Positions 26,410-34,866 of a stretch of DNA of 64,000 nt are shown here, one piece after another. Origin of the DNA: Paenibacillus sp. FSL H8-0079 (GTDB lineage: Bacteria; Bacillota; Bacilli; Paenibacillales; Paenibacillaceae). The stretch's first letter is position 1. The number at the start of each line of letters is the position of its first letter. The notes under the pieces were generated by a model. That model was not told the origin of the DNA, ran no database searches, and worked only from the letters and a program-made list of their open reading frames with translations. Made by a program: the position numbers and the translations under genes. The DNA is taken from the NCBI RefSeq assembly GCF_037991315.1, contig NZ_CP150300.1, positions 2,418,001 through 2,482,000 of the forward strand. Reading direction: 5' to 3'.

Positions 26410-26640
26410 ATGGAAGAATTAGTAAGCATAATTGCTAAGGCTTTGGTCGATCATCCGGAAGATGTGACGGTTCGGACGGTTGAGAAAGACCGGCTTGTCG
26501 TTTATGAGTTAACTGTTCATCCTGACGATGTCGGGAAGGTAATTGGTAAACAGGGACGAATCGCAAAATCTCTTCGCACGGTCGTCACATCAGCAGCAGT
26601 TAAGATGGATAAACGGGTTACCGTTGATATCATATCTTAA
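26410..26640 (+). CDS. khpA: KH-domain RNA-binding protein KhpA (YlqC)
   Basis: 76 residues, ATG after GGAGGGTC. A single KH domain with the VIGKQGRIAKSLR loop (about 42–54; GxxG motif is GKQG). KhpA partners KhpB/Jag and binds many RNAs, affecting elongation and division in other Firmicutes. Followed by a strong hairpin. Confidence 0.93.
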   Translation: MEELVSIIAKALVDHPEDVTVRTVEKDRLVVYELTVHPDDVGKVIGKQGRIAKSLRTVVTSAAVKMDKRVTVDIIS

Positions 26641-26646
26641 AGATAT

Positions 26647-26687
26647 ACGAAAGGGGGTTAGGATGCATGTCCTAGCCCCTTTTCGTG
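26647..26687 (+). terminator. terminator between khpA and rimM
   Basis: Near-perfect 17-bp stem ACGAAAGGGGGTTAGGA / TCCTAGCCCCTTTTCGT around TGCATG; the T-run sits inside the 3' arm. Confidence 0.75.
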
Positions 26688-26886
26688 CATGCTGAACTTA
26701 ATATGTTGGATTAGATATTGAATTAAAATATTTTTGGGTATGAGTGACTTCGGAGCAGTGCAGGGGACGGGATCGATTCTGGAGAAGCGTCAGGATAACA
26801 GCGATCGAAAGAACGAACCGTCGCCGGAACGACCGTACGAGAGTCGAAGTAGCTGTTTAGTTTGATTTAATTTCGTAGGAGGAAAT
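26688..26886 (+). repeat. khpA–rimM spacer sharing a 15-mer with the fabD–fabG spacer
   Basis: 199 nt without a gene (B. subtilis has ylqD here). GGATAACAGCGATCG at 26793–26807 is identical to 14929–14943. The surrounding 26750–26860 is more GC-rich than its AT-rich flanks and looks like an inserted structured element. Confidence 0.4.
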
Positions 26887-27399
26887 ATGGCAGAGTTTAT
26901 GAATGTAGGTAAAATCGTCAATACGCATGGAATTCGCGGCGAGGTAAGAATCATGCCTTTAACTGATTTCCCGGAAGTGCGTTTTGCTAAAAATGCGGAG
27001 TTGTTTTTCTTTACACCAGATAATCATCCAGTCATGGTTAACGTGGAATCTTCACGTTTGCATAAGAATATGTATATTCTTCGTCTGAAAGAGTATGGCA
27101 ATATTAATGAAGTAGAGAAGTTTAAGGGCGGCGTGGCCAAAGTGTTGAAAGAGAATCTGGCTGAATTGGAGGAAGGTGAATACTACTTCCATCAAATCGT
27201 TGGGTGTTCCGTCATCACCGAAGAGGGTGAAACGCTCGGAACCATCTCTGAAATTTTGACTCCAGGTGCTAATGATGTATGGGTTGTCAAAACGCCAGCA
27301 GGTAAAGAAGTACTGATTCCCGTTATTGATGATGTAGTACTTGATGTGGACATCGAACAGCAGCAAGTGAAGATTCACCTGATGGAAGGGCTGCTGTAA
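26887..27399 (+). CDS. rimM: ribosome maturation factor RimM
   Basis: 170 residues, ATG after GTAGGAGGAA. RimM binds S19 and aids 16S 3'-domain maturation. Seen: N-terminal [16 protein letters not shown] and C-terminal PRC-barrel ending in [16 protein letters not shown]. One base separates the stop from trmD, so they are translationally coupled. Confidence 0.96.
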   Translation: MAEFMNVGKIVNTHGIRGEVRIMPLTDFPEVRFAKNAELFFFTPDNHPVMVNVESSRLHKNMYILRLKEYGNINEVEKFKGGVAKVLKENLAELEEGEYYFHQIVGCSVITEEGETLGTISEILTPGANDVWVVKTPAGKEVLIPVIDDVVLDVDIEQQQVKIHLMEGLL

Positions 27400-27400
27400 C

Positions 27401-28168
27401 ATGAAAGTGGATGTATTAACACTATTCCCCGAGATGTTTGACGGCGTATTCGGAGCAAGCATTCTGGGTAAAGCCCAAACGAAGGGGCTGGTGTCCCTCG
27501 GTGCAACGAACTTCCGTAATTATGCGACGAATAAGCACAATACGGTCGATGACGCTCCTTACGGTGGGGGTGGAGGCATGGTGCTGAAACCAGATCCGAT
27601 CTTTGCTGCTGTTGAAGATGTGCTGGAACAACGCGGAGAAGCCGCGGCAACCATGAAAGCTCCACGTATCATTTTAATGTGTCCGCAAGGTGAGACGTTT
27701 ACACAGAAAAAAGCAGAAGAACTTGTACAGGAAGATCATCTGATTTTTATATGTGGACATTATGAAGGTTACGATGAGCGAATCCGCGAATTTCTCGTAA
27801 CGGATGAACTATCCATTGGTGATTATGTACTCACTGGTGGGGAGTTGCCAGCAATGGTTGCCATTGATAGTATCGTACGTCTTATTCCCGGTGTGCTTGG
27901 CAATGAGACAAGCGCAGTAACCGATTCATTCAGCACTGGACTCCTCGAATATCCACACTACACACGTCCACCTGAGTTTAGAGGTATGAAAGTACCGGAT
28001 ATGCTGTTGTCAGGGCATCACCTGAACATTGAGGCGTGGCGCAGAGAGCAGTCTTTGCTTCGTACGTTAGAGCGTAGACCGGAGATGTTGGAAACGGCGG
28101 ATTTGACGAACAAAGAACGCATTTGGTTGAAAAAGATACGCTCAAACCGTAAAAATAGTACAGAGTAA
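27401..28168 (+). CDS. trmD: tRNA (guanine(37)-N1)-methyltransferase
   Basis: 255 residues. TrmD methylates G37 next to the anticodon using SAM, preventing frameshifts. Seen: [28 protein letters not shown] and the trefoil-knot SAM site [11 protein letters not shown]…[15 protein letters not shown]. Normal length. Directly followed by a terminator, so rplS is no longer cotranscribed with it. Confidence 0.97.
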   Translation: MKVDVLTLFPEMFDGVFGASILGKAQTKGLVSLGATNFRNYATNKHNTVDDAPYGGGGGMVLKPDPIFAAVEDVLEQRGEAAATMKAPRIILMCPQGETFTQKKAEELVQEDHLIFICGHYEGYDERIREFLVTDELSIGDYVLTGGELPAMVAIDSIVRLIPGVLGNETSAVTDSFSTGLLEYPHYTRPPEFRGMKVPDMLLSGHHLNIEAWRREQSLLRTLERRPEMLETADLTNKERIWLKKIRSNRKNSTE

Positions 28169-28215
28169 ATAGATGCAACGTATAAACCCGTAAATATATC
28201 TTTTTATAGAGTTCG

Positions 28216-28252
28216 AAAAGCTAACCTAGATACCACAGGTTGGCTTTTTTTT
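28216..28252 (+). terminator. rho-independent terminator of trmD
   Basis: AAAAGCTAACCT / AGGTTGGCTTTT stem followed by more T. Confidence 0.88.
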
Positions 28253-28357
28253 GTTTTTATTGTAAGAAGAAAGCTGGATTTCGATGGGACTATCCTATAA
28301 AATGGAGATATATTTTAAAACAGAGTTTCATCAAATGAAACAAAAGGCGGTGTATGA

Positions 28358-28732
28358 ATGACTTACAATATTATTGGTCTTGATCATATTCAGCTCGCAG
28401 CACCAGAAGGCTGTGAGGTGGAGGCGCGTTATTTTTTCAATAACCTGTTGGGCTGGACGGAGATTCCTAAACCTGAAGCTCTAAGAAAACGGGGTGGTGT
28501 ATGGTTTGAGTGTGGCAGACACCAAGTTCATATTGGCGTACAAAAAGATTTCATTCCCGCTACAAAAGCTCATCCGGCATTTCATGTACAACATTTGGAT
28601 CAGTTGCGTGATCATCTGAATCATAACCATATTCATATTGTCGATGATGAAGCAAGGATAGATAAAGGTGTAAGACGTTTCTACATAAATGATCCTTTTG
28701 GCAATCGTCTTGAGTTCTTAGAGCGGGTATAA
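28358..28732 (+). CDS. VOC (glyoxalase/bleomycin resistance-like) family protein
   Basis: 124 residues; ATG after AAAGGCGG. A single vicinal-oxygen-chelate domain made of two beta-alpha-beta-beta-beta units: GLDHIQLAAPEGCEVEARYFF at the start with His as first metal ligand, and a C-terminal YINDPFGNRLEFLE with the Glu ligand. Substrate unknown; such proteins act as small-molecule lyases, dioxygenases or binding proteins. First gene of the segment inserted between trmD and rplS. Confidence 0.85.
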   Translation: MTYNIIGLDHIQLAAPEGCEVEARYFFNNLLGWTEIPKPEALRKRGGVWFECGRHQVHIGVQKDFIPATKAHPAFHVQHLDQLRDHLNHNHIHIVDDEARIDKGVRRFYINDPFGNRLEFLERV

Positions 28733-28889
28733 ATCATACGTTTAAATTGTTTATTTTGAACGTAAACACTTTTTTGCAGCTTTGAACATTTTTGCATGAG
28801 CACATAATAGGGTTGTAAAAATCAGGGGTTTTCTTTATGGTGAACTCAGCTGTAATGGGAATGTTAACGATACGCTGAGGAGGAAGATG

Positions 28890-30137
28890 ATGAGCAATCA
28901 GCCTTATGAAATCGCCAGAGTAGATATTAGCGAAGCCGGAGAACGCTGCAAAATGCTTTTGGGAGATCTGAATGGAGACGGCAGACTTGAGATGTTGCTT
29001 GTACAGGCAGATGGGGGCATAGACGATCGGTATGTTCCGCATCAGGTATGTTGTTTGACTGCATTTGATCTGGAAGGAACATTGATATGGCAGGTGGGAA
29101 CGCCTGATCCGAATGCAGGAGGTCTGGGCTCAGACTATCCCGCTCAGATCGCAGATTGGGATGGTGACGGAAATAATGAAGTATTGTGTGTAATGGACAA
29201 ACGATTCCTCGTGTTGAATGGTGAGACTGGAGAGATTAAAGAAACACGTGATCTGCCAGGTGATGAAGCACATGACTGCATTATTCTTGCCAACCTGACG
29301 GGTAACCAGCAGAAAATGGACATTATATTGAAAGACCGCTATAAGACGTTATGGGCACTTGACCATGATTTTAATTTGTTATGGAAGCATGAAGGAAATC
29401 CGGGGCATTTTCCATGGGTATATGATATCGATGGAGACGGGAAGGATGAAGTGATGGCCGGATATGACATGCTGGATCATGATGGGACGTTATTATGGTC
29501 TTGTCAAAATCTTGACGATCATGCCGACTGTATATGGTTTGGAGATGTTGACGGCGATGGGCAAGTCGAGGTAGTCATTGGTGGCAGTGTCACGGTCATG
29601 ATGGACCGCTACGGTAATGAGAAATGGCGTTATGAAGATTCGATTGAATCACAGCATATTGCACTGGGCCATTTTTGTACTGGAATGGAAGGTTTACAGA
29701 TTGCAGGCTTGGACCGGATTGTCCGAGGGGATGAGCATGGTAAGGATGGAATGTTCATGCTGAATAGCGCAGGGGAAGAAATTTGGAAGGAAAATCGCAC
29801 GACTCGTGGCTGGTTAACCATTATAGAGCCTGTATGTAACTGGGATGAAGGTGGACTTGATTATATTTTGGCGTATCGCCGAGGTGGAGATGTATTGCCT
29901 GCTTTGGTGGATGGAAATATGAAAACGGTTACTGAATTCCCGAAAGAGGGATATGCAGTGCATGCAGACCTGGTTCAGACGGGGAAAGAACAGATCATCA
30001 TCTATGACGCACAGGAAGCAGTAGTTTACGCCAATTCTCCGATGACACTATCATTACTGGGTGCAAAAAGAGCCAAGCCACAGCTGAAAAGGCTGTATAG
30101 CTCGACTCTGTATCCAGGCGGTGAAGTTAAACTCTAG
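28890..30137 (+). CDS. intracellular FG-GAP/VCBS-type beta-propeller protein
   Basis: 415 residues; AGGAGG (28878–28883) is six bases before ATG 28890. Four calcium-binding D-x-D/N-G-D-G motifs are seen: DLNGDGRLE, DWDGDGNNE, DIDGDGKDE and DVDGDGQVE, each in a blade-like repeat. This build is shared with rhamnogalacturonan lyases (PL11) and integrin-like propellers. There is no signal peptide, and none of the catalytic landmarks of PL11 were recognised. It may bind or process a carbohydrate in the cytoplasm; the role is not established. The stop is 3 nt from the end of the convergent deacetylase gene. Confidence 0.72.
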   Translation: MSNQPYEIARVDISEAGERCKMLLGDLNGDGRLEMLLVQADGGIDDRYVPHQVCCLTAFDLEGTLIWQVGTPDPNAGGLGSDYPAQIADWDGDGNNEVLCVMDKRFLVLNGETGEIKETRDLPGDEAHDCIILANLTGNQQKMDIILKDRYKTLWALDHDFNLLWKHEGNPGHFPWVYDIDGDGKDEVMAGYDMLDHDGTLLWSCQNLDDHADCIWFGDVDGDGQVEVVIGGSVTVMMDRYGNEKWRYEDSIESQHIALGHFCTGMEGLQIAGLDRIVRGDEHGKDGMFMLNSAGEEIWKENRTTRGWLTIIEPVCNWDEGGLDYILAYRRGGDVLPALVDGNMKTVTEFPKEGYAVHADLVQTGKEQIIIYDAQEAVVYANSPMTLSLLGAKRAKPQLKRLYSSTLYPGGEVKL

Positions 30138-30140
30138 ATT

Positions 30141-31106
30141 TCAATGGTCATTCTCCAATGCAGGTAATCCATTCTGCGGACTGGATTCAGGCTGAAGCAA
30201 GGACGCCAGGTCAGTACCTGTCGTGACCGTCAAGCGAGATAGTTTCATAGGTTGATCTCCTGGATGCACAAATCCGGACTTTACTGTAAATGCCATGCGA
30301 TAACCATGTTGCTGTAACTTGTATATCATCTGTGTACTGGTATAACCAAAAGGATAGGCCAGATAAGGTGTGTCTATTCCGGTTTGCTTCATTTGCTGAA
30401 TATCATCATCCAGAAGACTGGTGTCCAGACCGACAGGCACACTGTTGCCACAGCGCATGAATCCCTTGTGATGCAGGTTATAGGTATGGCTATTGAATTC
30501 AAATACATCAGTTGCCGCCTGCATCTCTGGTTTGGAGATGAAACTGTTTTTGGCAGGGTCAAATACCGAAGGTTGCTCCTGAATTTTACTGCCTATGACA
30601 AACAGCGAGGCATGAAAATTATATTTTTGAAGCACAGGGTAAGCTAACGTATAGTTGTTCTGGTATCCATCATCAAAGGTAATTACAATGGACTTTTGTG
30701 GTAGCGAGATATTCCCATTAACATATTGTTCAAGCTGGTCCAGTGTAATCGTACGGTAGCCTTCATCGTGCAGGTATTTCATATTTTGCTCGAAATCCTC
30801 CAGATTAATGATGGATTTATTATCTGTCTCGTGATTATTCAATTTGGGCTCTATGTAGTGATACATCAGTACAGGAACTTCTGTAGCCGTACCTTGTTCC
30901 ATCTTGAAGGTAGAACGATCCAGCGCAGATTGGTTAGTAAATTCAGTGTGTGACAGCTGGAATGCTTTACCTTTGACCATATCCCAGGAGGTACAGGCTT
31001 TGTGTGACATGGCATTCGTCGGATGAGTTACGGCATAGGCATATAGTGTAATGGAGCATGTGAGCATGGCGAGTATAGCAAGCGTGATCTTTTTCCAATA
31101 TTTCAT
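30141..31106 (-). CDS. secreted polysaccharide deacetylase (NodB/CE4 domain)
   Basis: 321 residues, minus strand, start after AAAGGAGAA. N-terminal signal or anchor (KKITLAILAMLTCSITLYAYA, about 5–25), then a NodB domain: VPVLMYHYIE (about 78–87), metal-binding TFDDGYQNN (143–151), second motif SHTYNLHH with His207 and His212, and YPFGY. The family removes N-acetyl groups from glucosamine polymers; the VLMYH start is like YxkH/IcaB-type enzymes acting on poly-GlcNAc or wall glycans. The exact substrate is unknown. Confidence 0.88.
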   Translation of the reverse strand: MKYWKKITLAILAMLTCSITLYAYAVTHPTNAMSHKACTSWDMVKGKAFQLSHTEFTNQSALDRSTFKMEQGTATEVPVLMYHYIEPKLNNHETDNKSIINLEDFEQNMKYLHDEGYRTITLDQLEQYVNGNISLPQKSIVITFDDGYQNNYTLAYPVLQKYNFHASLFVIGSKIQEQPSVFDPAKNSFISKPEMQAATDVFEFNSHTYNLHHKGFMRCGNSVPVGLDTSLLDDDIQQMKQTGIDTPYLAYPFGYTSTQMIYKLQQHGYRMAFTVKSGFVHPGDQPMKLSRLTVTTGTDLASLLQPESSPQNGLPALENDH

Positions 31107-31454
31107 GAGTCTTGGGGTTCTCCTTTAAAGTGGTCATTAAGTTATATCATAGACGATATTTCTATACGGGAGGTTACAGTATTTTTTCCTGTATCAGGTT
31201 GACTTGCAGATGAGAGCGTTGATTCACTGTCCATATGGGAGAATGTATTTTAGAATGAAGTTAACATGTGATGGATGAGTTTCAGAGTGGCAGATTAATC
31301 AATAGGCATTTGTTTAATTTCTCTTGTGTTTTGATATGCTGCGTGATACAATAAGTCTGTTATGTGGAATACGGCGGTCCTCTATGGATGATGAAGGAGA
31401 CAAGGTGATCTCTGGAAGAAGTATGAACGCCTGTATGGAAGGAGGGAGTCATAG
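31107..31454 (+). promoter_or_regulatory. rplS promoter and possible L19 leader RNA
   Basis: 348 nt without a gene. TTGTGT (31324–31329), 17 nt, TACAAT (31347–31352) form a sigma-A-like promoter. The leader is then enclosed by TACGGCG (31370–31376) pairing with CGCCTGTA (31429–31436, one bulge), with an inner GGAGA/TCTC helix. Its position is where Firmicutes carry the autoregulatory L19 leader. Identity not confirmed. The upstream part (31107–31320) is AT-rich and shows nothing clear. Confidence 0.4.
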
Positions 31455-31796
31455 ATGAATATCGTTCAAGCGATTACACAAGAACAACTTCGCAAGGATC
31501 TTCCGAGTTTTCGTCCTGGTGACACTTTGAAAGTGCACGTTAAGGTAATCGAGGGAACTCGCGAGCGTATCCAATTGTTCGAAGGTGTTGTGATTAAACG
31601 CCGTGGTGGTGGAATCAGTGAGACTTTTACAGTTCGTAAAATTTCTTACGGTGTAGGTGTGGAAAGAGCTTTCCCGCTTCATTCCCCAAAAATCGATAGA
31701 ATCGAAGTGGCTCGCCGTGGTAAAGTTCGTCGTGCGAAGCTTTATTATCTTCGTGAACTACGCGGTAAAGCAGCGAGAATTAAAGAAATTCGTTAA
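31455..31796 (+). CDS. rplS: 50S ribosomal protein L19
   Basis: 113 residues; ATG after GGAAGGAGGGAG. Seen: [34 protein letters not shown] and the basic C-terminus [22 protein letters not shown]19 sits at the 30S–50S interface. Confidence 0.98.
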   Translation: MNIVQAITQEQLRKDLPSFRPGDTLKVHVKVIEGTRERIQLFEGVVIKRRGGGISETFTVRKISYGVGVERAFPLHSPKIDRIEVARRGKVRRAKLYYLRELRGKAARIKEIR

Positions 31797-31811
31797 TATA
31801 ACGGATACCGG

Positions 31812-31844
31812 GAAGGGCTTGGAGACAAGCCCTTTTCGTTTTTG
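31812..31844 (+). terminator. rho-independent terminator of rplS
   Basis: AAGGGCTTG-GAGA-CAAGCCCTT followed by TTCGTTTTT. Confidence 0.9.
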
Positions 31845-32157
31845 TCCGGGAAAAGTTGAACCGGAGGTACACTTCCGAGTAAAATGGTATGGCAACACAT
31901 GCGGGGAATAGTCCGGGAGGCTTGTAAAATCAGTTATTGAAGTGTGTGTTCAAAAGACCGGTTTCAGTACCGACTTTTTGAACAACCTCTTGAAGGCATT
32001 TGAATTGTGGATTAAATGTACTGTAATGCTTGGAGAAAGATTACATAACTGATGTGAATATTTTGTATCCACCCCATGAGAGATTGGTTGGATCGATGCA
32101 GAATGCTGGATGTGTGTACTGCTATAAACATGTACTGTGAAGAGAGGAAGATCTTGA
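31845..32157 (+). other. rplS–lepB intergenic region with an inverted repeat
   Basis: 313 nt without a gene. TGTTCAAAA (31947–31955) and TTTTGAACA (31976–31984) form a perfect 9-bp stem with an inner CGGT/ACCG pair; weakly T-containing sequence follows. Two TTCAAA-like direct echoes lie nearby. No confident lepB promoter was found. Confidence 0.45.
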
Positions 32158-32778
32158 ATGGAACAAGAAGTTCAACATGACCGGGGCAATCCTGCCGAAG
32201 AGAAAGACAGTCGATCCAAAAAAGCTAAAAATGAAATTGTTGAATGGCTTAAAGCCATCGTTATCGCATTAGTTCTCGTTATTCTGATTCGGTGGTTGCT
32301 CTTCAAACCGTTTGTTGTGGATGGTCCGTCCATGCAGCCGAACTTTGAAACAGGTGAACGTGTGATCGTCAACGAAATCTTATATGATATCAGAGAACCG
32401 AAACGCGGTGAGGTTATCGTCTTCCACGTACCAACCGAAGGTCGAGATTTCATTAAACGTGTTATTGCTGTAGAAGGTGATACGGTGGAGGTTCAGGACG
32501 ATACCGTAATGGTTAACGGTAAAAAGGTTGATGAAACGTATATTCAAGGAGCCATTGATGCAGCTGAAGCAAATGGTGGAACATATAACGTGAAGGATTT
32601 CCCGAATGAACAGTTCCCTGATGGCAAAGTGCCGGCAGGTCATGTGTTTGTTATGGGAGACAACCGTCCAAATAGTACAGACAGCCGTATGATCGGTTAT
32701 GTTTCGTTAGAAGATATTATTGGTCGTGCAGATGTTATTTTCTGGCCGATCGGTGAGATCAAGTGGATCAACCACTGA
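32158..32778 (+). CDS. lepB: signal peptidase I
   Basis: 206 residues, ATG after GAGAGGAAGATC. A single N-terminal membrane anchor (about 29–48), then the catalytic dyad Ser58 (DGPSMQPN) and Lys100 (DFIKRVIAV) and the family signature GDNRPNSTDSR. It removes signal peptides of exported preproteins on the outer membrane face. The highly charged N-terminal tail (about 1–26) is longer than in SipS. Located between rplS and rbgA. Confidence 0.96.
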   Translation: MEQEVQHDRGNPAEEKDSRSKKAKNEIVEWLKAIVIALVLVILIRWLLFKPFVVDGPSMQPNFETGERVIVNEILYDIREPKRGEVIVFHVPTEGRDFIKRVIAVEGDTVEVQDDTVMVNGKKVDETYIQGAIDAAEANGGTYNVKDFPNEQFPDGKVPAGHVFVMGDNRPNSTDSRMIGYVSLEDIIGRADVIFWPIGEIKWINH

Positions 32779-32808
32779 AATTGAAGTAAATAATGAGGTG
32801 AAGACAAG

Positions 32809-33672
32809 GTGACGATACAATGGTTTCCAGGTCATATGACTCGAGCCAGACGCCAGATTCAGGATAAGTTAAAGCTCATCGACGTGGTCATCGAACTGTT
32901 GGATGCCCGTCTGCCTGTCTCCAGCCGTAATCCGATGATTGACGAAATATTGCTGGATAAACCCCGGATGATTTTGTTGAACAAGTCGGATTTGGCAGAT
33001 GCCAAAGTGACGCAAGAATGGATTGAATATTTTAAAAAAGAGGGAATTACCGCCTTTCCTGTGGATGCCTCGACAGGCACTAATGTTAAAGACATTCCGG
33101 TACAGGCGAAGCTTCTTCTGAAAGAAAAAATTGATCGTCAAATTGCTAAAGGAATTAACCCTCGTGCGGTTCGCGGATTGATTGTGGGTATTCCGAATGT
33201 TGGTAAATCAACACTGATTAACCGACTGGCTGGACGGAGTATTGCGTTAACAGGAGATCGTCCTGGTGTGACGAAGGGGCAGCAGTGGATTAAGGTAGGC
33301 AAAGAAATGGAGCTATTGGATACTCCAGGTATTCTTTGGCCCAAGTTCGAAGATCAAAATGTAGGTTATCGTCTTGCTGTAACAGGTGCGATCAAAGAGG
33401 AAATTCTGAATGCAGAGGATATCGCCTTTTTTGGAATCAGCTACCTGATGCGTTATTACTGGGACGCCCTGGAAAAGAGATACGGACTTCAGGAGTTCTC
33501 CAAGGATGCAGATGATTCAGACAGTGTTATTGCGATTATGGAACAAGTCGGCCGTATCCGTGGATGTGTTGTAAGCGGTGGACGTATTGATCTGGAAAAG
33601 GCATCACGAGCATTTCTGCGTGAACTGCGAGCCGGTAAAATGGGACGTTTCTCTATGGAAGCTCCCTATTAA
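32809..33672 (+). CDS. rbgA: ribosome biogenesis GTPase RbgA (YlqF)
   Basis: 287 residues, GTG start after GAGGTGAAG. Circularly permuted GTPase: G4 NKSD (58–61) precedes G1 GIPNVGKS (127–134) and G3 DTPG. MTIQWFPGHMTRARR is the standard start. RbgA is needed for late 50S assembly (L16, L27, L36 incorporation). C-terminal ANTAR-like helical domain present. Confidence 0.96.
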   Translation: MTIQWFPGHMTRARRQIQDKLKLIDVVIELLDARLPVSSRNPMIDEILLDKPRMILLNKSDLADAKVTQEWIEYFKKEGITAFPVDASTGTNVKDIPVQAKLLLKEKIDRQIAKGINPRAVRGLIVGIPNVGKSTLINRLAGRSIALTGDRPGVTKGQQWIKVGKEMELLDTPGILWPKFEDQNVGYRLAVTGAIKEEILNAEDIAFFGISYLMRYYWDALEKRYGLQEFSKDADDSDSVIAIMEQVGRIRGCVVSGGRIDLEKASRAFLRELRAGKMGRFSMEAPY

Positions 33673-33742
33673 AAAAATGGACTCTACACGATGAAGATCA
33701 TTGTCTTCATTTGTTCATTTCATATATACAAGTGCCGAAAGA

Positions 33743-33780
33743 AGCGGCCGTTACCGGATTACCGGGAGCGGTCGTTTTTT
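33743..33780 (+). terminator. rho-independent terminator of rbgA
   Basis: CGGCCGTTACCGG (33745–33757) pairs with wobble to ACCGGGAGCGGTCG (33761–33774), ending in six T. Confidence 0.8.
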
Positions 33781-34134
33781 GTGTATACAAACGCGGAAGT
33801 AGAGCTGGAACATACGTAGAAAACGATAAAATGGAAGAGGTTTGAAGAACAGTACGCTTTATGGAATTGGCTGACCTATATATCAGGTGCATCTAAATCG
33901 TGCTATGATAAATGGTGGTGCAATTTAAATTAGACGAGGTCTGATATATTCAATTTAAACCATCAAATACCGATAAATGAAGACATCACTATCTTTATAT
34001 TATAAATCTCAAGGAAAAGTTTTACTGAGAGAGACAGGTTGTACAGAACAAAAGACAGAGGATCTACGTCTATATTATAAAAAGTTGTAAGTGATACGTA
34101 TGCTGAAAAAGCGTGGGTAGAGGAGATGAGCGTT
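33781..34134 (+). other. AT-rich gap before rnhB
   Basis: 354 nt with no gene. It contains a near-palindrome ACCTATATATCAGGT (about 33873–33887) and a related CTGATATAT at about 33941. No convincing promoter; the rest is AT-rich and featureless. Confidence 0.4.
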
Positions 34135-34836
34135 ATGGTTGAAAATAATGAAGAGATCGGGTTGAATCTACTGGATACTCCGATTGGACCAAAGAAGAAA
34201 AAAGAAGTCAGTGAACCTCGAGATCTGTTGCTCTATGAGCGGGAGTATTGGGACAGTGGATTTGAACGTATTGCTGGTATTGATGAGGTGGGACGGGGCT
34301 GTTTGTTTGGGGATGTTGTGGCAGCGGCGGTTATTTTACCGAAGGATCTCATCCTGGAAGGCGTGAATGACTCCAAGAAATTAACGGAGAAAAAACGTGA
34401 TGCATTATATGACGTCATTATGGAAAAAGCGCTGGCGGTAGGTATCGGGTATGCGGATGCAGAGACAATTGATCGGCTTAACATCAAACAGGCTGCGAGA
34501 CTTGCGATGAAACGTGCGGTTGAAGCATTGGGAGAAACTCCTGATTATATGCTGGTGGATGCCGAGAAGGTGGATGTGAATGTACCTCAACTGTCCATTA
34601 TTAAAGGGGATGCTAATAGTCAATCGATCGCAGCGGCATCTATTATTGCCAAGGTAACGCGAGATCGGCTGTGTAAGGAAGAATGGGATACGTTATATCC
34701 GGAATATGGTTTGTCGATACATAAAGGATATGCAACAAAAGTTCATCGGGAGCAAATTATGGCATTGGGGGCAACCCCGATGCATCGGCGCAGTTTTCTG
34801 GGCAACCTGCTTGGAGAGCAGCAATCTTTGTTTTAA
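34135..34836 (+). CDS. rnhB: ribonuclease HII
   Basis: 233 residues from ATG 34135; GAGGAG touches the in-frame ATG 34126, making the downstream start better spaced. RNase HII cuts RNA in RNA–DNA hybrids and removes single ribonucleotides. Seen: catalytic Asp50–Glu51 in GIDEVGRG, Asp142 in MLVDAEKV, and AAASIIAKVTRDRL. The usual GPLAGP after DEVGRG is GCLFGD here; catalytic residues are intact. An N-terminal extension of about 45 residues precedes the catalytic core. Confidence 0.94.
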   Translation: MVENNEEIGLNLLDTPIGPKKKKEVSEPRDLLLYEREYWDSGFERIAGIDEVGRGCLFGDVVAAAVILPKDLILEGVNDSKKLTEKKRDALYDVIMEKALAVGIGYADAETIDRLNIKQAARLAMKRAVEALGETPDYMLVDAEKVDVNVPQLSIIKGDANSQSIAAASIIAKVTRDRLCKEEWDTLYPEYGLSIHKGYATKVHREQIMALGATPMHRRSFLGNLLGEQQSLF

Positions 34837-34866
34837 CACAGGTTTGAAGAAAGGAGGGGGAGAGAT

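Noticed and set aside
29610..29830. Extra small frames inside the propeller gene
   Set aside because: They lie within the well-supported propeller reading frame on the other strand.
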